Shown in pieces: positions 9,640-20,037 of a stretch of 64,000 nucleotides of DNA. The stretch's first letter is position 1; the number at the start of each line of letters is the position of its first letter. Location: positions 46,541,576-46,605,575 of the forward strand of contig OY294070.1 of NCBI GenBank assembly GCA_958510875.1. Reading direction: 5' to 3'. The stretch is from Endomychus coccineus. Its lineage: Eukaryota; Arthropoda; Insecta; Coleoptera; Endomychidae. The position numbers were made by a program, and so were the translations under genes. The notes under the pieces are model-generated. The model made no database searches. It saw only the letters and a list, made by a program, of their open reading frames with translations, and was not told the origin of the DNA.

Positions 9640-10755
9640 TCATGACCGCGAGCCATAGACGCACCTACCCACTGGCCCAGACCAGTACGCTGTACGTGTG
9701 GCTACTGTTTTGATGTGGAGTTGTAGAGGAACGATCTCCACTAGAACTTCCAGAGCTCTGGTGGCGGCGGTTCTCATATCTCCCGTTATCCTCACGCAGG
9801 TAAGTCGTTGAGCCTTGCACAACGCAAGACGTGACGGAATCGTTTCTGTCGCCAACCTCCACACAACGGCTGCGTAGGCTATGATTGAGCGGATCATGTC
9901 CGTGCAGATACAGTGCAGACTCCATGTGTTCGCGAAGGCTCTCCTGCATACCCATAAGGATGCAACGACCTTCTTCACCCGGATTTCCAGTTGCATTTTC
10001 CAGCTCAATTCAGCATCGAGGATAATTCTAAGGTACTTCACTGAGCCTTTCACGTGCAGGGAAAACAGACGAAAGTCTGGTAGGGCTTCCAGTTTATGTT
10101 TCGTCGTAAAAAGAACCACTTCGGTCTTTTCAGCATTCACCATCAGTCCCTCGACCTTACACCAGCGAGCGAAGATGGCAAGTGCAGTGTTCTGCAGCTC
10201 GCACAAAGTAGCCGGGTGTCTTCAGAGGGTCACAGCGGCTTGGGCGTGATACACAGCCTCATTCAGCTCGACCAACCAACTGTCCACCATCAGGCATCAG
10301 GAGCGGATACAGTATCGCCTCCTGACGGCACCTTCGGGTGACGTGTGTACATGCGACGCTGCCATCATGGTGCGCCGTTATCAGTCTCTGCGAGAGCAAG
10401 GTCTTGATCCACCTGACCAAGGTGCGATCGATTCCATGTCTCTCCGCAGCATGACACATGGTCTCAAAGGAGGTATTGTCAAACGCCCCTTCGACATCCA
10501 GGAAAACGCCTATGACGCACTGTCTGAGACTAATAGCTCCTTCGATTCGGGTAACCAAGTGATGAAGGACCGTCTCGGGTTGATTTTCCCGCCTGATAGA
10601 CGTACCGTAAAGGTTGAAGCAGAAAATCTTTTAAAACGCCGTCTTTGATATACCTCTCCAGCGCTGTCAAGAGAAAGGATGTAAGACTGATAGGGCGGAA
10701 AGATTTGGTTTGAGTGAAAGCCTTGGTATAAAGGCAGAGGCGATACAAAATCGGA
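9640..10755 (-). pseudogene. Reverse transcriptase of the RNase H LINE, active site deleted
   Basis: Fingers (FRPISLTSF near 10700) are followed by FLDVEGAFDNTSFE near 10510 and the region that should hold PQGxxxSPLLW (10330-10290, altered). The 9640-10206 frame holds the segment after the active site (EGLMVNAEKTEVVLFT, then YLRIILDAELSW). Where YADD should lie, between 10260 and 10206, the reading is HAQAAVTL followed by a stop, so the two catalytic aspartates are missing. Inactive copy. Confidence 0.7.
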
Positions 10756-12060
10756 ATATAATAATAATAGGTTTCTATTCACACAAGAAATTATACATAG
10801 AATATGCAAGTAAATATCACAAAAGTAAAAAAAGAAAAAACTAGTTAACTTGTATGAACCTCAGGGCGAAGTTCAGATGGATGGATACGGACAGTCATCC
10901 TCTGTTCTACCTAATTTGAAAAAAAAAGAAAAAAAACACAATGCAATATTAACCGGATTATATCAACCTGCAAGTGCAAAATCCAAAATTAAACCCCAGT
11001 TACACGGCAAACTTTACGAGTCTTAGATATAAACATAAATAATAACACAATAACATAATAACAATAATCAAACGCGAACAATCACACATTCATCATGTCC
11101 CTTACTGATCACTAACCAAACCATCGAATATTTATCTTTTGGACCCCTTCCTATTTAATTGCCTGGCAAACCCAGGCAACCCGCTGTATAGTGCATACAC
11201 CTGGTAACTAAAGGAACGTTCAAAAAGTGACAACCTATGACGAGGTACCGATATCATGTCTCTCCTACGTATATTTATGTTCTATATGTGATTTTACTAT
11301 TGAGATACGGAGGTACCTGAGAAATTACAACCGAATGGTACAAACAGGCTGATTGAAGCCTAAGTCGATTCTTCATATTCAACCACTTAAGTTCACCTAA
11401 TTTATGGGAAATGTGCTGGTATTTTCTAATACCAAATATATAACACAAACAACTATTCTGTGTCCTTTGTATTTTTGCAAGAGAGTCTACATCCAAGCAT
11501 GGAAAATAAACTGATGAGCAATAATTAAACTGCGATAAAACCAATGACTCACAAAGCATTGCCTCAACAGCGATGGGGAGATACCCTCGATGTGAATACA
11601 ACATCCTCAAGTTAGCATCAGCCCTTTCGTTACAAAGGTTTAAGTGTTCTCCATACCTAAAAGAGTTGTCCATAACGAGACTAAGATTCTTCGCTCCGTC
11701 TACCAAAGGAACCGGTGTGTTATCTATCTGTAGCTTGATTCGACTCCGTACCAGGTTATAATTAGCATTGCTACCAAACAATAATGCCGTAGACTTTCTT
11801 GGATTAAGGCAGAGAGAATGGTTCAGGGATATATCTGCTATCAACTGAAAATCTTCATTAATTTTCAGTAAAGTATCTTTCACTTCGGATACCGAGAAAA
11901 GTAGTAAATCTGGGTACCATCAGCATACGTATGCTCTTGGCAGTGTTTTAAACAACTCGGCAAGATATTGCCACGCGCCAGTTTTGTGGTAGAACTGAAT
12001 GTTTTAAATGAATATTGGTTTGGGGGCGAGAGGCATGGCGTATCCCTGAGGATTCTTGTT
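10756..12060 (-). mobile_element. CR1/jockey-like LINE 3' fragment with ATT-rich tail
   Basis: A minus-strand fragment whose 3' end (low coordinates, 10756-10780) is a short (ATT)n tail. The coding part (about 11950-11130) is the second half of a reverse transcriptase. It directly abuts the truncated 5' end of the RNase H LINE. Sequence 11960-12060 is poorly assignable. Confidence 0.6.
11130..11950 (-). pseudogene. CR1/jockey-type reverse transcriptase, palm to C-terminus
   Basis: Near 11930-11910 the frame reads AYADGTQIYYFS, a YADDTQ box with its second Asp changed to Gly. The open frame 11883-11275 continues with LCLNPRKSTALLFGS, the DNSFRYGEHLN region, LSQFNYCSSVYFPCL and a Leu-rich C-terminus. 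In another frame below 11275 comes VPRHRLSLFERSFSY and YSGLPGFARQL, the usual end of such proteins. Active-site loss and a frameshift make it a pseudogene. Confidence 0.7.
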
Positions 12061-12069
12061 TGAGATATA

Positions 12070-13130
12070 TTACATGTAATTTGAAATAAACAACATTGGT
12101 AAAACTAACTCAATAGAATTTATTGAAACAAATTAACAGATGAAAATAAAATACGACGCTATTTAAAATGACTACATCAAATTTTGTATAACATAAATTG
12201 ATTAATAAAATACAATGATAAATAATCTCAAAATATGTTTAGTTAATTTAGAAGACATGATGAGGAATAGTTTTGAAATCAGTTTAATTAAATCATTAAT
12301 TCTCCATTTAATGTGAATGAAAAAAACATTTCTTACATTATTAACATCGATGCGTACACACGCGAGAAGAAAGTTCGAATATCCCAACTTTCCTATGTCG
12401 GTGAGTTATATAAACTTTATTGATGAAATGCAGCAATTCAGGATTCGCACGGTAAATGAGCCTGTCCGGCAGAATAATGAACCCTAATGCTGACATTACA
12501 GTTCTACTTGTTATTTGCAATATAAAAGTATCTGAGAATGAAATTAACACCGACTGACAGAAAATGGTTTGAAGTAAGTTTTGTAATAAGATAGATTGAA
12601 ATAAAATAGCTGAAAGATTATAATAGGAATGACAATGATGTACAATATTGAAGAAAAATGGGAACGTGACAATATGAATAGCAAACAACAGAGGCCCCAA
12701 ATTAGAAACCTGAGGAACTACTAGTATATCGTTAATCGTTAGATGGCATCTCAGTTATGTTAATAATCTTCTCAAGAACCTTTGATAGGATTGACAAAAT
12801 GCTAATAGCTCTTAAACGGCCGTGTTCAGTTGGAGTCTCAATCTCAGGTAGTGGCACTATGATAGACATCAGTCAGTGGGGTCAGCCAGGCTAGCCGAAA
12901 ATAGTTCTCCAATAGACACGAGTTAACCACATTTGCAATAAAATCAATAATATATGCGTCACATAATATTATTATAGTCACGCTAATATTATCAGTTCCC
13001 AAAGCGTTCGTTTCAATTTCAGTCACAAGTTTTTCAACCAAGCTTGCTGCCTCATTTTCCGTTTTGTTATCCCCTGATCGCACACATGTGACAGCATGTA
13101 TATGATGCTCTGATTTAGACACTCGTCATT
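12070..13130 (-). pseudogene. Jockey-like reverse transcriptase remnant
   Basis: Two blocks are readable on the minus strand. In 13122-12844 the fingers segment is GTDNISVTIIILCDAYIID followed by ANVVNSCLLENYF. Near 12710-12660 a VPQVSNLGPLLFAIHI block is a decayed PQGSxLGPLLF. The rest is AT-rich with many stops. It is a third, distinct LINE fragment packed into T3. Confidence 0.55.
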
Positions 13131-13360
13131 AACCTTATGATCATACTCCGGGGAGAAAACGTCGCCGGGAGTTAAGGAGACTACCTCCGCGCTCGCCGAA
13201 CCAGGTGGTGTTCTCGCTGTCAATCTATTTCTACAGGCTTGGCTTCCGTCCTCGGTTTCTCTTTGATTCCCTTGCTCTAGCGTTAGTTGTAACTTTTGTT
13301 TTGGTTTGGTTCCCTTCCCTTCCTTCGACCAGTGGTCGTACCCGCCAATTCTTCTTGTTT
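13131..13360 (-). pseudogene. T3 ORF1 N-terminal remnant
   Basis: Minus-strand residues near 13240-13190 read RLTARTPPGSASAEVVSLT, carrying the RTPP motif of the telomeric-LINE ORF1 N-terminus. The flanks are charged. It lies beside CCTAACC repeat without a recognisable 5' UTR, so T3 is truncated at its 5' end here. Confidence 0.5.
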
Positions 13361-13382
13361 TGCTAACCCACCCTAACCAACC
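13361..13382. repeat. Short telomeric repeat remnant between T3 and T4
   Basis: GCTAACCCACCCTAACCAACC, decayed CCTAA repeat before the T-run of T4. Confidence 0.6.
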
Positions 13383-13712
13383 TTTTATTTTGACAGGAGG
13401 TAAAGAAATCTTCAAAAGACACTGGGAATGGACCCCAGCGAGACGGATTCCATAGGTGGGCTGCAGGCGTTCACAAGTTACCTTGTTTGCGTCTACATGG
13501 ACACCCGGCCTACCGAATAAAAAATACCTCCTATATAACGATCCTATACAGATTCGAACCGAAAAAGAAATTCAAGATTTCTTATCATCGACGCAACTCC
13601 CATTGGGGTGCTGTTAGACTGATTCGACGGTGTCCAGTATTGACGTTACAACTCAGTTATTCAGCTATTTCATTTTGTATTTAGTCTATCTCCGCTTCAC
13701 TGTCCGAATATG

Positions 13713-15090
13713 TTATTTTGTTTGGCCCATTTTGTTCCTCTTGTCTTTCTCCTTCCTTGTCATTATACTTACTATAAAGTCGTATATGAGGTTCCACTTA
13801 TCGCGGCTAGAAAGCATGGTACCTATTAAATCCTCTATTGTTGGTACACAACTCATTTTTCCTCGAATAACCTTCCTCTCCGATTCCCATCGCGTGCATT
13901 GATAAATGGCGTGGGTCGGGTCATCCATGACATCACATACATGACATAAGTCTGTAGTAGTTTTCCCGATTTGTTCTGTAAAAGTTGCAAATAATCCGTG
14001 GCCTGTCAGAAACTAAGTGGAATAGTAATTTGTATTTCGGAAATCATAATTTGTTCATGCCGTGATATCCCTGATTAACCTTCATGTCCAATCTGCTCTT
14101 CCACTGCCTAGACTCCATCTTCTTTGCCACATCTCCATCGTTCTTCTCCTAGCCATATTTCTAACACCCCGGGTGTGGGAGTTGTTTACGGTATATAAAA
14201 ATGTGTGTTCTTTTATTTTCATATCTATGGGGACAGTGGCTGATATGACTTGAAGTGCCTTCGCTGAAAGCGTGCGATATACTGCTGTAGGGTGCTCCTG
14301 TGCTTGGAATAACAACATTCTATATTTCTCAATTTTCACAACTTGTCCCCAAACTGGGGAAGCATACGTCAATACACTGTGTGCAACCCAACTGAGAATA
14401 TCTCCTTTCCGATATACTGCTGTAGGGTGCTCCTGTGCTTGGAATAACAACATTCTATATTTCTCAATTTTCACAACTTGTCCCCAAACTGGGGAAGCAT
14501 ACGTCAATACACTGTGTGCAACCCAACTGAGAATATCTCCTTTCCGATTCGTTGGTCCTCCTATGTTCGGCATAATTCTTTGTAGTGCCCCTGTTTATTT
14601 TTTGTATGCATAACGGGTGGCCCGAACGTCAGTCTGTCATCCAATACCACTACCAGGTATTTTAATTCACGGTGCGGCCTGATCCATTCTCCCATAATAT
14701 CAAATTCTATCATATTTTTTTTTCCTTGGCCCCTTAAGAACTATGATCTCCGTTTTTTCTCCTGCCACTTCCAGATTGTTGTTGGTCATTCATTCCTACA
14801 CCATGTCTATAGCTTTTGTCATCCGGATTTTCAGAAGGATTTCCGTATCTGCAGTAACGATTATCACCAGATCGTCAGCGTATGCTACGGGAGTCACATT
14901 TATCGGGTACTCTAAGCGAAGGTCTCCATCATATAATATGTTCCAGAGAGTCGGCCCAAGAACCGAACCCTGTGGTACGCCTGTTGTGCCCTCATAGTAG
15001 TCTCCTTTTTTTAATTTCAATTCTTCGGTTCGTGAAGTATGCTTCTATCAGCTTGACCAGATATGCGGAAATGTCTGCACTATTCATTCG
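13713..15090 (-). pseudogene. T4 ORF2, reverse transcriptase palm to C-terminus
   Basis: 15020-14796 carries GVPQGSVLGPTLWNILYDG and VAYADDLVII, an intact YADD active site. The thumb (14573-14082) contains SWVAHSVLTYASPVWGQ, twice because of a perfect 135-bp duplication. The C-terminus (13928-13713) has the post-knuckle segment. At about 15090 the frame jumps from the palm (EAYFTNRRIEIK) straight to linker sequence (DIWGQGYQIATRYY), so fingers and part of the palm are deleted. It belongs to the YADD lineage with T5, T6, T7 and T10. Confidence 0.75.
14275..14544. repeat. Perfect 135-bp tandem duplication in T4 ORF2
   Basis: The segment starting CGATATACTGCTGTAGGGTG at 14275 repeats without change at 14410. 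The period of 135 bp is 45 codons, so the reading frame is preserved and the thumb segment is translated twice. Confidence 0.9.
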
Positions 15091-15099
15091 GTTGATTAT

Positions 15100-15960
15100 C
15101 CCACTCTTGTAGTATCTTGTAGCTATTTGATAACCTTGTCCCCATATATCCTCTACTTCTTGTATCAAATTCCTCCATATCTCACGGCGTTTCTCAGCAA
15201 TTTTTCTCCTGATTTCCCTTTTGATCTCTCTTCTCCTGTTTTTCAGTTCTTCTATCTGTTCTAGGTTTCCTGAGGCTCTGGCCCTAGTGTATTTCCTGTT
15301 TTGTTTAACATACTCAGATCTGAGACCGGCTAGCTCCGGAGTCCAAAAATATGGAGTGTTTCTACAATTTTCTCTGACTCGTTTTACTGGGAATTTTTAT
15401 GCGCTACTAGCACCAGGTCGTATACTTCCTGTTGCCCGGCATATCTCTTGAGTTCTAGTGTAAACTTTTTTACGTCCAGTTGATACTTCATAGGGCTTTG
15501 CCGTTTCAACTGGGTATCGTAGATTTTCATTCCCTATTCTCCAATTCGTTAGGTTAGGTATCATGTTTTGTGTGCACGAAGTTACGTCTATATGCGAGTA
15601 TGTTTCATTTCTACCGAATGTAGGCTCTCCTGTGTTTGCTACTGCTGAGTTTAGTTGTGCGATCCACTCTTCCGCCATCTCCCCTCTGCGGTCAGAGTAT
15701 GATGAGTCTCAAAGTGGTGATTTTGAGTTTATGTCGCCTGCAATAACTGTTGGATTTTGCATTCTCTGAACGTATTCAAATAATTTGTTCATATCCTTTT
15801 CAAAGTCACCAATCGGTTTATCTCGAGTTGGTGGTGTACGCGAAGTTTTCATACTACGTTTACTTGTATTCAGTTCATCGTTTCCAGGGTCTTCATCCTT
15901 TTTCATTGCTGATTCGGTCCTTGACTTTGTTTTCGCATTAGTGGATATATCCATATTTGG
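15100..15960 (-). pseudogene. T4 endonuclease C-terminus and in-frame ORF1-endonuclease fusion
   Basis: 15678-15397 encodes the end of the APE-type endonuclease (NTGEPTFGRNETYSHIDVT), then a linker to 15100. The frame 15990-15709 begins as an ORF1 N-terminus (with TSRTPPTRDKP) and passes without a stop into endonuclease sequence (NPTVIAGDINSKSPL). A deletion of most of ORF1 and the ORF2 start therefore joined the two proteins in frame. The fused frame ends near 15709, where the endonuclease continues in another frame. The usual SDH region is missing or altered. Confidence 0.7.
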
Positions 15961-16514
15961 TCCCACGATCTGGGTCGAAGCGACGGTCACCCCCTGGCAG
16001 TGCGCCCGTATCAGGAGGAAGGCTATATACTACGGAGGGCGCCCAGTTTCCGTAGGTTCTTACGACTTCGCTTTCGGCTATTTGATAGAGGTTTTCCCCT
16101 CGCGAGCCGGTCAGTTGAGACAAGCCCCCCGCTTCCGGATCTCACAGAACTCCCACTTCTGACTCGCCTCTCAGCGGTGCGAACTGTGGTCCAGATTCAC
16201 GGTATTACCGGACAGCAGGCGAGCGACCGTCCTCGGCTAAGGTCCCCGGGTTGCCAACCCCGCAGTGTGTTTGACGGAACTGTGCCCTAGGTAGCATTGT
16301 TCTATTGGCCCCTACGACACCAGGTGTCCGAACTTTTTATTTCTCTCCGTGCACTTCTGTTGAGCCGCGGGAGCTGTTTTATTCCACTTCTACCCTTGGC
16401 CCTGCTGGCGACAGGTCTGCGAGCTTTCCCCTATCCGCAACCTGGGGACACGCTCAGTTGCGGTTGTAGGTGTCCGCGCTATGACTCGTTCAAGTTTGTC
16501 ACAGTCCAACTGAG
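15961..16514 (-). promoter_or_regulatory. 5' UTR of T4 (type A inner part, type B outer end)
   Basis: 15980-16290 matches the conserved leader of T1, T5 and T12. From about 16290 to 16514 the sequence is different and instead resembles the 5' ends of N1 (52200-52338) and N2 (53180-53321), sharing CCCTGCTGGC, CTATCCGC and ACCTGGGGAC blocks. The element therefore looks recombinant at its 5' end. Confidence 0.6.
16380..16514 (-). ncRNA. Type-B 5'-terminal pseudoknot candidate of T4
   Basis: The minus-strand 5' terminus CTCAGTT (16514-16508) pairs over 7 bp with AACTGAG (16459-16453). Directly abutting that strand is a GCGG/CCGC stem (16477-16474 with 16463-16460), the P3-next-to-P1 arrangement of HDV-like ribozymes. 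A CCCC/GGGG stem follows as a possible P4. I could not assign a convincing P2 in this copy, so the call is weaker than for type A. Confidence 0.35.
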
Positions 16515-16556
16515 AAACCTAACCAAGCTAACCTAACTAACCTAACCTTATAAACG
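16515..16556. repeat. Short telomeric repeat between T4 and T5
   Basis: AACCTAACCAAGCTAACCTAACTAACCTAACC and a few decayed bases. It is CCTAA repeat on + marking the target site of T5. Confidence 0.75.
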
Positions 16557-16789
16557 TTTTTTTTTTTTTTGACAGGGGGTGTAAATCTTTGTTCAGATAC
16601 CTGCACCCGGTGTGCCAGGTTATGTCGAGTTCGCTGGTGTTATGCCAACCGACTAAAAACACCACCTGTGCGTGGAGATCTTCCAGTGATCCCGGGAACC
16701 AGACAGAAGGTGTCCATTACTCCCAGGATCATCCGGCGTAAAACACGGCTTCTTCGAATAGACCTTACGTTTATCCTTGTCTCTCTCTA

Positions 16790-18470
16790 TCCTCCGTCCC
16801 CTTGACCTTCATGATTTCCCGAACAAACTCATACACTCTGTTCCACTTTGTTGCTGACTCTATCATATATGGTACTATTTCCTCTGTTGCCGTCCCACTC
16901 CTTCCGTGAGTACCCTCCTTTCTCTTTCTCATCGCCTACATTCCGAGAAGGTATGTTCCGGACTGTCTCTCACCTCGCACACGTGACAGAGATCGTTTTC
17001 TGTTTTACCTATCCGTAGTGTATACGTTCCATATGAACCATGTCCAGTTAAGAACTGGGTGAAGAAGTAATCTAGCCTCTTATGTTTACATTCGACCCAT
17101 GATTTTACACATCTAATTAGGATTTGGTCCATGCTCCTTTATCGTCCTGCTGCTCCCATCTTTGCTGCCATTTGACCATCGTTCTTTTGCGTGCCATTCT
17201 TCTGTTTCCTGGTAGCCGACCTCCTATTGTATAGAGGAAACAAACCTCGCTGACCACCAGGTCAATTGGTGAGAAACCACTTATCACATGAGCCGCTACG
17301 TTCGACACCGTTCTATATCTCGAGATGATTCTCAGTAGTCCCCTTCTTTGTAACGACACAAGTCTATTTTTGTTAATCCCATGTTTTAAGGCTCCTCTCC
17401 ACACTGGCGCTGCATACATTATCACACTTTGTAGCACATATGTTAGCATTCTTCTTTTCCAGAAACCTGGGCCTCCAACGTTCGGTGTTATTCTAGCGAT
17501 GGCCTCCATTTTTTGTAGTCCCTTATTGCATATATGTTGAATATGCGCTCCGAAATTCCATCCTTCTTTGAGAATAACTCCTAGGTACTTCAGCTCCTTG
17601 ACCTGATTAAGTCTTACAGCTTCCAGTTGTATCGTCCCCTGTTTCATACTTCTGGCTCCTTTGATCGCTATCCACTCAGACTTCTCCACTGCTACCTTCA
17701 AATTGACACTCCTTAACCATTGCACTACCCTACTTAACGCCCTTTCTACCTTGTACCTCGCCTCCTCGGCTCTCTGTGCTTCTACGATAAGCAGTAGATC
17801 ATCCGCGTATGCTACTACCCACACACCGGAGTCATGCATCAGACGCAGCACTCCGTCATACATGACGTTCCATATCGTCGGACCTAGTACGACCCCTATG
17901 GGACGCCCATCGAACATTTCTTCTTAACAGATCCCATGTTTATCTCCATTTTCTCTAGGTATGACACTATACAGTTCTCCAGGTACGGGCTAATATTGTT
18001 CTGCATGAGCGCGCGCAGGATACACTGCCAGCTCGCGTTATTGAAAGCGTTTTGCACATCCACCGTGACCAAGACACAAATCTTTGCTGTCGAGTTCTTG
18101 ATTTTCTCCGCAACAGCCAGTATACCAGATGTTGTGGATCGTCCTTCTCTGAAAACATGCTGACTTTCAGAAATTGCTTCATTCTCTTCTAGTTCTTCCG
18201 CCAGCCTCCTTTGAAGCATCTTCTCGTACAGCTTGCCAACAGCGCTCAGCAGGCATATTGGGCGGAAAGCTGAGGACAGCGCCTGATCCTTCCCTTGCTT
18301 GGGCAAAAGCACAACCCTCGCCTTCTTCCACGTAGATAGAAATTCTTGCCTGGCAAGATAGTAGTTAAATAAATTCAAAAAACTATCCGGGCATGTCTCA
18401 TCGCCGCGATCGGAATCCCATCCTGGCCTGGAGATTTTCCAGATTTCATCGCCCTCAACGACTCTGCCAG
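16790..18470 (-). pseudogene. T5 ORF2, reverse transcriptase and C-terminal domain
   Basis: 18378-17896 holds the fingers and palm start (FRPICLLSAVGKLYEKM, QNAFNNASW). 17917-17117 holds GVVLGPTIWNVMYDGVL, WVVAYADDLLLIVEA and the thumb (LQSVIMYAAPVWRGAL). 17132-16929 holds TQFLTGHGSYGTYT and the CHVCEVRDSPEHTFSEC motif. The PQG before GVVLGP is changed to GRPI, and frames shift at 17900 and 17120. It would copy the RNA onto nicked telomeric DNA. This copy cannot. Confidence 0.8.
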
Positions 18471-19654
18471 CTCGTCCATGATGAAAAGAGGCGCATTTTC
18501 TCCCTCCCTTCTAAAATTTATATTCTCGTCATTCGATTCGGGAAAAAAATCATTGAGAATCTTTTGCCTCCTTTTAAAGGATAGCGCGTGTGATAGCCTC
18601 CCTTGCGCCAGGAAACCTGTAGCTATCCTATATCCTTCTCCCCATATATCATGCTACAAATTGTCCAGTACCTCCTTCCACCTATTCTTCTTTGCCTCCC
18701 TCATGCATTTCTTCAACACTTTCCTTTTTTGTTTCAGATACTCCCCATTGTTTTCTGTACCTCTGCCGCAGAGCCTTTTTAGTCTACGACGTTCAGCCAG
18801 ATACTCGTCTCTTCTATTTTCGACCTCATCCGTCCACCAATATGGGGCCTTCCTAGCTCCTCCATTCCCATCCTTTCTCGAAGACTGCTCTAGAGCCCGT
18901 CTCATATCCTCATATATTCGGAGATCGTTATGTTCACAATCCAACTCCTGCAGCTCCTCCATTCTATTACAAAATGCCTTCTTCATGAATATATGTTTTT
19001 TGGAATCCTATTTTGGGATCCCTTACCTAAACTTACATCGAAGTAGATGTGACCGTGAGCTGTGAACGGATTTTCATGTTCTACCCTCCACCCTGATACT
19101 TTTCCCGCAATTGCTGCAGACACCAGTGTAACATCTATGCATGACTCTGAGGCGCCCCTCACAAAAGTAGGTTTCCCGGTATTTTTTGCTGCTACCAGAT
19201 TGCATTGGAACATCCAGTCTGCAATCTTTTTGCCTCTCCTATCCTCGAAACTTGCACCTCATAATGGAGACTTGGCGTTTACGTCCCCAGCCAGTATAGA
19301 GTTCTGGGCATGCCCCATGGTGACCGCCGCGAATAAGTCATCCAGCACTTCGCAGAAAATGGGAAAACCAATATTTGGCGAGATGTACACGCCAAAAGGG
19401 TGAAAAGATCCTCCATCCACATGCACATAGCCATTACCTGCGTGTATTGCTTCCACCCCTAACGATCTATTGATCACAAGTACCGCTACTCCTTGCGTCC
19501 TATCCATCGTCCATCCCCCATTTGAGCACATCTTCTTGTTCGGTTCCGCTACCACTAGTATATCGACCTTTTGCCTCATTGCTGCTTCCCACATCATATC
19601 CTGGGCTGCTCTCGATCTTCCTACATTAACTTGAAGCACTTTGAAAATTACCAA
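18471..19654 (-). pseudogene. T5 ORF2, endonuclease and linker
   Basis: Reading starts at 19654 (FKVLQVNVGRSRAAQD), with VAEPNKK, YVHVDGGSF and AGDVNAKSPL to 19259. A frameshift follows, then 19213-18983 has NTGKPTFVRGASESCIDVT and the terminal strand NPFTAHGHIYFDV. This is the APE-type endonuclease that would nick the telomeric repeat. The canonical SDH is TAH here, so the Asp is Ala. The linker (18986-18654) includes PYWWTDEVENRRDEY. The copy carries two frameshifts. Confidence 0.8.
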
Positions 19655-20037
19655 CAGTCTTCCCTCTATCTCTCAACTACGCTCACCGGTATAAACACCG
19701 CCACATACATTACATTTTTACATTTTAAGAACGTTAAAGCCATAATAAATAAAAATAAATAACACAAAATATCTTTATCTCCGCTCACAAATTGTAAAAA
19801 TATCACAGTTGGAATCACACTTATGTCTACTATCATTACTAATATAAATACTATATATAACATAACTAACATATTCACATAAATACATTCATATCCGTAT
19901 AAGTGCGTGTGAATACTTTCTCTTATCACAGTCATATTAATCACAGGAGTTTCCATCACAGCCTCTGTTATATCTTTCTTTATCGCATTTATCACAACTA
20001 GAAGATATCCACCACTTGTTTCTTTTTTATATTCCAT
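19655..20037 (-). promoter_or_regulatory. ORF1-ORF2 spacer of T5 with TGTGAT repeats
   Basis: An AT-rich 383-bp gap between ORF1 stop and ORF2 start. The + strand has six ATCACA copies (19802, 19813, 19925, 19940, 19955, 19991), that is TGTGAT on the sense strand. The same motif occurs in the spacers of T2, T7, T9 and T11 but not where ORFs overlap (T12, T13, T14). Its role, if any, in ORF2 translation is inference. Confidence 0.45.

Larger units (their letters stand above)
8585..10755 (-). mobile_element. 5'-truncated LINE with RNase H domain
   Basis: A minus-strand LINE fragment holding reverse transcriptase fingers to C-terminus, a ribonuclease H domain and a Cys/His tail, unlike the telomeric LINEs, which have no RNase H. 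It is truncated at about 10755 inside the fingers, where (TAA)n sequence of the next fragment begins. Domain order suggests an I- or LOA-related group. The exact clade is not resolved. Confidence 0.7.
8504..13360 (-). mobile_element. T3: telomeric LINE shell filled with other LINE fragments
   Basis: The left end has the A-tail (T-run 8504-8510) and a 3' UTR with AGAAATGCTATTGCGCACAC, which resembles the AGAGGAAATGCTTGATGCAC 3' ends of N1, N2 and T8. The right end has only an ORF1 N-terminal remnant (13131-13360) before CCTAACC repeat. Everything between is LINE sequence of other families: an RNase H-type LINE (about 8585-10755), a CR1/jockey-like fragment (10756-12060) and another jockey-like fragment (12070-13130). 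ORF2 of T3 itself is gone. Confidence 0.5.
13383..16514 (-). mobile_element. T4: internally deleted telomeric LINE with type-B 5' end
   Basis: A-tail 13383-13391, then a GACAGG-type 3' UTR shared with T5, ORF2 fragments with a 135-bp tandem duplication, a deletion inside the reverse transcriptase (near 15090), a fusion of ORF1 N-terminus to endonuclease, and a 5' UTR ending at 16514. The inner UTR is type A. The outer 220 bp are a different sequence shared with N1 and N2. Deletions reduce the copy to 3.1 kb. Confidence 0.75.

Noticed and set aside
13391..13700. Possible separate gene in the T4 3' region
   Set aside because: The stretch continues into ORF2 C-terminal coding sequence and matches the GACAGG-type 3' UTR of T5.
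19666..20037. A 123-codon hydrophobic frame in the T5 ORF1-ORF2 spacer (possible membrane protein)
   Set aside because: Its hydrophobicity follows from AT-rich sequence, it starts from spacer DNA, and no other copy keeps the frame.
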